Shown: positions 63,785 to 64,000 of the stretch, in pieces | Numbering within the stretch: the stretch's first letter is position 1 | Layout of the letters: every line of letters begins with the position of its first letter | NCBI GenBank assembly: GCA_012295275.1 | Contig: CM022671.1 | Coordinates: 24,427,822-24,491,821, forward strand | Direction: 5' to 3' | Length of the DNA stretch: 64,000 nt | DNA from: Chrysomallon squamiferum | Lineage: Eukaryota > Mollusca > Gastropoda > Neomphalida > Peltospiridae | The notes under the pieces: generated by a model | What the model was told of the DNA's origin: nothing | Database searches by the model: none | The model's input: only the letters and a program-made list of their open reading frames with translations | Program-made: the position numbers and the translations under genes

Positions 63785-64000
63785 CTGGAATTTAGATTAT
63801 TATAAACAAATATGTTAAAATAATAAATAACAAATATGTTAAAATAATAAATAACAAATATGTTAAAGTAACTTGAATCAAGGAATTTAGATTATTATAA
63901 ACAAATATATTAAAATAATAAATATGCATAACTCGAACCCTAGAATTTAGAACATTATTAACAAATATGTTAAAATAATAAATATGATTAATTTGAACCC
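63772..64000. repeat. Tandem duplication across an exon-intron boundary of the STK36-like gene
   Basis: The unit AACTTGAACCCTGGAATTTAG plus the following ATTATTATAAACAAATATGTTAAAATAATAAAT-type stretch (given here in parts) recurs at about 63868, 63927 and 63985, with small inner repeats of about 27 bases. The first copy covers the true acceptor and the first bases of exon 63655-63784. Confidence 0.85.

Overview
The window is AT-rich, intron-rich animal DNA packed with microsatellites: (CT/GA)n, (GT/CA)n, (AT)n, (ATT)n, GATA/GACA and long poly(A/T). Splice sites are canonical GT-AG, introns are hundreds to thousands of bases long, and nothing looks bacterial or viral. The gene types (TRIM/RBCC ligase, secreted von Willebrand A proteins, an Ig-domain secreted protein, a single-exon rhodopsin-type receptor, a Fused/STK36-like kinase) fit a lophotrochozoan, most likely a mollusc and probably a gastropod. 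The species cannot be named from the sequence alone.

Layout. 1-6900: no gene seen, repeats only. 7693-16486 (+): a two-exon TRIM-type RING/B-box/coiled-coil protein with a short first coding exon, a 7.1 kb intron and one large second exon. The intron holds microsatellites, an inverted repeat pair about 1.1 kb apart, a tRNA-like SINE-type unit between two copies of a duplicated segment, and a possible internal promoter. 16487-27009: gene-free and very AT-rich. 27010-27325: a short hAT-type non-autonomous transposon with 8-base target duplications, inserted directly behind the stop codon of the next gene. 27328-31099 (-): an Ig-domain protein with an N-terminal coiled coil; its 5' end was not found. 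32856-39902 (+): VWA gene A, ten exons, 434 aa, a prepro-protein with one intact and one degenerate VWA domain. 39903-49818: 3' UTR, then repeats, including a 649-base TIR element at 47942-48590. 49819-51174 (+): an intronless-CDS GPCR of 451 aa with a very long third intracellular loop. 53946-58563 (+): VWA gene B, ten exons, a paralogue of gene A with two intact MIDAS motifs but a one-base reading-frame conflict between exons 8 and 9. 61827-63784 (-): the last four exons of an STK36/Fused-like gene that continues beyond the right edge.

The most notable local theme is a pair of same-strand VWA paralogues 14 kb apart. Each encodes signal peptide, short pro-segment, basic cleavage site, VWA, short linker, VWA. 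A receptor gene lies between them and an Ig-domain gene lies head-to-head with the first. They look like extracellular, probably matrix or body-fluid, proteins formed by tandem duplication and then diverging: MIDAS loss in A, a frame conflict in B, and different intron positions. I see no direct sequence evidence that the receptor or the Ig gene works with them. Gene models were assembled by hand from splice signals, reading-phase agreement and paralogue comparison. Domain names come from recognised motifs, not database searches.
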